NCBI GenBank assembly: GCA_900239685.1
Contig: OENT01000203.1
Location: 62,001 to 126,000, forward strand
Direction of reading: 5' to 3'
Length of the DNA stretch: 64,000 bases
DNA from: Rotaria macrura
Taxonomy: Eukaryota > Rotifera > Eurotatoria > Philodinida > Philodinidae
In this document: piece after piece, positions 62,101 to 64,000 of the stretch
Layout of the letters: every line of letters starts with the position of its first letter
Position numbering within the stretch: position 1 is the first letter of the stretch
Translations under genes and position numbers: made by a program
The notes under the pieces: generated by a model
The model's database searches: none
Seen by the model: the letters and a program-made list of their open reading frames with translations, nothing else
What the model was told of the DNA's origin: nothing

Positions 62101-62122
62101 ATCATCTGTTCAATCGTTGTAG
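56155..62122 (+). CDS. Large alpha-helical protein with LG-x-L repeats, part 2
   Basis: Five exons (56155-56595, 56672-56969, 59565-59962, 60699-61164, 61644-62122) sum to 2082 nt, giving 693 residues ending in TAG, with consistent phases. No start codon was found for the first exon, so it is either the continuation of the gene at 52894 or a neighbour missing its 5' exon. The product is nearly all helical (YSSLLAELHSLERELQKIF, LEKFIYIKQMDIEQIKKLI, RNLLKDLQRLKDHAFMD). It repeats the helix-plus-turn motif (MAELGHLQDN, ARFGKWSLP, LKWDGKMYE). The C-terminus is Ser-rich and likely disordered. Its intron of 2.6 kb is packed with foldback repeats and a later intron has a tRNA-like sequence. No enzymatic motif or known domain is recognised; a scaffold role is only inferred. 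Confidence 0.6.
57141..57311. repeat. Inverted-repeat element with AACCCTTTCCGGCCG ends
   Basis: The left end is AACCCTTTCCGGCCGACT and the right end, reverse-complemented, is GACCCTTTACGGCCGGCTG. Near the right end sits a GTTGCCATTTTTGGCAAC hairpin. It lies inside the 2.6-kb intron of the helical-protein gene and has no ORF. Confidence 0.7.
57446..57790. repeat. Second ACCCTTTT-ended element, interrupted by a CCCAGG MITE
   Basis: The left end AACCCTTTTCAGCCGACT is related to the element at 57141. The right part (CAACCGGCAACACCCGAGC, then AAATAAGGT) resembles, reverse-complemented, the left end of the element at 58976. The MITE at 57472-57649 splits it shortly after the left end. Confidence 0.55.
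57472..57649. mobile_element. MITE-like element, CCCAGG family, copy 3
   Basis: The left end is CCCAGGTCAAACAATACGG and the right end, reverse-complemented, is CCTGGGTCGAATGATACGG. The interior has the same CCGTATA/TATACGG words as the copy at 10461 (for example GTATACTGTGACAATACG against GTATACTGTGAAAATACG). It has no ORF and is nested in another repeat. Confidence 0.75.
57791..58975. repeat. Foldback repeat, about 1.2 kb, arms of more than 170 bp
   Basis: Left-arm words (TTCTTCTCTCGAAGAG, CCATACTTTGCCTCTCTGTTC, ATTTCTAGAATACTCCACAA) recur reverse-complemented in the right arm (58810-58975), for example CTCTTCGAGAGAAGAA and GTGGAGTATTCTAGAAAT. A second inner pair is ACAAAGTTAGCCAGATCTT (about 58642) against AAGATCTGGCTAAGTTTG (about 58792). 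The minisatellite at 58050 lies in the unpaired centre. Confidence 0.7.
58050..58185. repeat. Degenerate ~20-bp tandem repeat
   Basis: Successive units such as AGAGGATATGGTGGAGATAC, AGAGAATCCGATGGGGATGC and AGAGGATATAACAGAAATTC run head to tail and fade at both ends. A GGATCCG-rich edge precedes them. Confidence 0.65.
58976..59356. repeat. Third ACCCTTTTC-ended inverted-repeat element
   Basis: The left end is GACCCTTTTCGGCTAGGTGT followed by TGCCAAAT. The right end, reverse-complemented, is CACCCTTTCCAGCCTAATGT followed by TGCCATTTGCCAA. The centre is AT-rich without an ORF. Its left end coincides with the end of the preceding foldback. Confidence 0.65.
60043..60115 (+). ncRNA. tRNA-like sequence, probably the head of a SINE
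   Basis: The 73-nt cloverleaf has acceptor TCCTTTC/GAGAGGA and D-arm TAGTACAGTGGTTAATAC (A box). The anticodon stem is TCTGC/GCAGG with loop CCGGAAA. The TTCGATT loop sits in a 6-bp T stem (GCATGG/CCATGC), and the B box GGTTCGATTCC is intact. C at loop position 33, anticodon GGA without a long variable arm, and the extra T-stem pair argue against a working tRNA-Ser. About 100 bp of unrelated sequence follow, as in a tRNA-derived SINE. It lies in the intron 59963-60698 of the helical gene. ACGGAACGAA and TTGTTCCGT flank it as an outer stem. Confidence 0.55.
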
Positions 62123-64000
62123 TACATTCATTGAATGAATGGATTCTGACAATAGAACACAGTTGAAAATCGATTTCTATTATCTAATATCTATAATTAC
62201 TACAGGTTACAAATTATATCCTAGAATTGTACGAAAGAAGTGTACTAAAAATTTCCTGTTTTTCTCATAGAATCAAATTTGACAGATTATTTAAAGTATA
62301 GATCACAACATCAGATTAACTCACAATCATGTTATCGTAAGAAAACTGTACGAAAAAATTCTTCTTCATATAAATCAGCGTTATACAGAATCAGACGTAT
62401 TCTATACTTGAATATAGTAATCATACTTCATCGTTTACCGATTAATCATCGAAAAATGACAAGCCCGCCTATGAAACTACGAGCAACAATCAAGGTATAA
62501 ACGTTACGACGAACAAAAGAGTAACTCCATCTTCACTTATTGAGTAATAGTTATATGTTTAAAACAGAAAAATTTCGATAAAATTCATCGTACGCTTTAT
62601 GTCTTTGATCAAGTCTGTCATTAAATTCATTTACATTGTTATTAACATTCGATTTGAGATTAATCCTAATCATGTTCAAATGAGAAGAATATTTATAATC
62701 AACGCTAACGTATATTTCGAAGATCGAAAATTCTCTTGATTTCTTATTGAATAGTTCAGAATAATTAATAATAATAGTGACAATATCATTATAAATAGAT
62801 AAACTAGAAGCGCATACATCTTCAATCCTACAAAAAATGCTCTCAAACCCTAATTATTCAAATCATGCAGTATTTGTGAGTAACTTAGTGGCAATGAAGT
62901 TGTCAGAGTTTCAAAACGTATCATCATATTTTCACAACCTAATCAACAGACGATGACTAGAACTAGTTTAATCAGACAATCTAAAGTTCTCTAGTATTCT
63001 TGATTATGTATAATTAAATTTTTCTTCTATTTGAAAGAGCATTTTATAATAGAACATACAATAGATTGCTAGTTTCTGAGAGAAGCGATAGTGTATATTC
63101 TCAAAAAAAAATATAGTGTATTAATTATGAAAATTCTATGATGTGTAATAATAACAAAGTGTTGATCAACAAAATAAACCGAACTCGGTTCAGTCTTACA
63201 GTATAACATTGGATTTCTAATAGAAGAACATCGTAAAATCTATTGAGAATGAAAGTTCTTTTTGAGAAATACTATGAATTCTTTCATCAAAAAAGCGTAA
63301 ATAGTTCACGTAGTCAACGAATAAATCATACTTTTCAATCAGAAAATATGGAAAGCTTTCGAAGATAAAACGACACGCCAAATAAATTAAAATACGACTT
63401 GAAAAATGTCAGACTTTAGATAAATGTTTTTGTAAGATGTTCAAACTTTTGACAAATATTGACTGGTGCATTGATAAACAATCCATCAAAATTACAAGCA
63501 GTCGTTGGTAGGTTTTCAATCGAAAATCGTAATGATTGTATAATTGAAAATATTCATTATAAGCATCGGTTATTAATCAGTTTTTGCATTGAATTTCTTT
63601 CCAGAAGTTCATTCGAGTTAGAACATGCATTATTAAATTAATCTAAAATGAAGATTAGTTTCAATTTAAACACAATCATATCCACTCAAAAAAACACATG
63701 AACAATTTAATAATGTTTTGTCAAAACATGATTAATCATTTCAGTATTGAAAAGTTCTCATTCATTATATAAGTATCACTCATTTTACTCTAAACATCTA
63801 CCTATCCATTCAGTTTAGTTTTCAAATACGTACATCGATTGAGAATAATCGATTATCATGATGACGATTTTGTCGACAAGATACAAATCAAATTATTCAT
63901 CATTCTGTCTATTGTTCTATTGTTAGTTCTTTTGTTAAAATAGAAACAAATTTATTTCCTATTACACATTTAGTATATAGATGAAGATCCTTTGCTTGAC
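62123..64000. other. Downstream interval to the window end
   Basis: Apart from the possible exon at 62279 no gene is supported. A 60-codon frame near 63459 is treated as chance. The sequence is AT-rich with no repeat structure I could define. Confidence 0.45.
62279..62497 (+). other. Possible basic exon downstream of the helical gene
   Basis: A CATAG acceptor at about 62270 opens a frame rich in Tyr/Arg/Lys (DYLKYRSQHQINSQ, YRKKTVRKNSS, RIRRILYLNIVII). It runs to a GTATAAAC donor. It could be a further exon of the helical gene, but no donor of matching phase was found before the TAG at 62122. Low confidence. Confidence 0.25.

Noticed and set aside
1..64000. CRISPR array, prokaryotic operon or telomeric repeat
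   Set aside because: Intron-bearing genes mark the window as eukaryotic. No regularly spaced direct repeats with unique spacers and no telomere-type tandem were seen.

Overview
The window is AT-rich animal DNA with intron-split genes. Most introns are about 50-70 nt, and a few run from 0.6 to 2.6 kb. The gene set is metazoan: a TAF4 C-terminus, a PTDSS2-type phosphatidylserine synthase, an intermediate filament protein with the long protostome/lamin-type rod, an innexin, an aquaglyceroporin, a claudin-like tetraspan protein and an F-box protein. The long IF rod together with an innexin argues for a protostome. Short introns, an intronless F-box gene, a bacterial-looking amidase and abundant short foldback elements would suit a bdelloid rotifer (Adineta/Rotaria type). 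That taxonomic call is inference, not something a marker in the sequence proves.

Layout. 1-9.3 kb: three genes on the + strand (3' end of TAF4, an amidase whose middle exon does not splice in frame, PTDSS2-like). 9.6-23.2 kb: a gene-poor, repeat-rich block. It holds a family of CCCAGGTC-ended inverted-repeat elements, a ~350 bp MITE-like element, a ~2 kb element with arms of more than 550 bp and a second element nested in one arm, and two possible gene remnants. 23.2-32.5 kb: a 10-exon intermediate filament gene whose tail appears to carry PAM2-like and Gly/Arg-rich segments, followed by a 5-exon gene of unknown function. 32.5-39.3 kb: mostly non-coding, with a 683 bp inverted-repeat element flanked by 19-bp direct repeats and one small secreted-protein gene. 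39.3-49.5 kb: F-box protein, innexin, aquaglyceroporin and a Cys-rich membrane-anchored protein. 49.7-51.3 kb, - strand: claudin-like and thioredoxin-like genes; the latter is divergent from a short unknown + strand gene. 52.9-62.1 kb: one or two very helical proteins with a recurring LG-x-L motif. One large intron there is filled with related foldback repeats, and another carries a tRNA-like SINE head.

The genes are ordinary eukaryotic single genes and no operon logic is visible. Exon coordinates were derived by hand from GT/AG sites and codon phase. Where the summed exon length is a multiple of three I say so. The points most worth a second look are the IF/PAM2/RGG fusion, the element with 19-bp flanking repeats, the LG-x-L helical protein, the amidase frame conflict and the nested foldback cluster at 57.1-59.4 kb.
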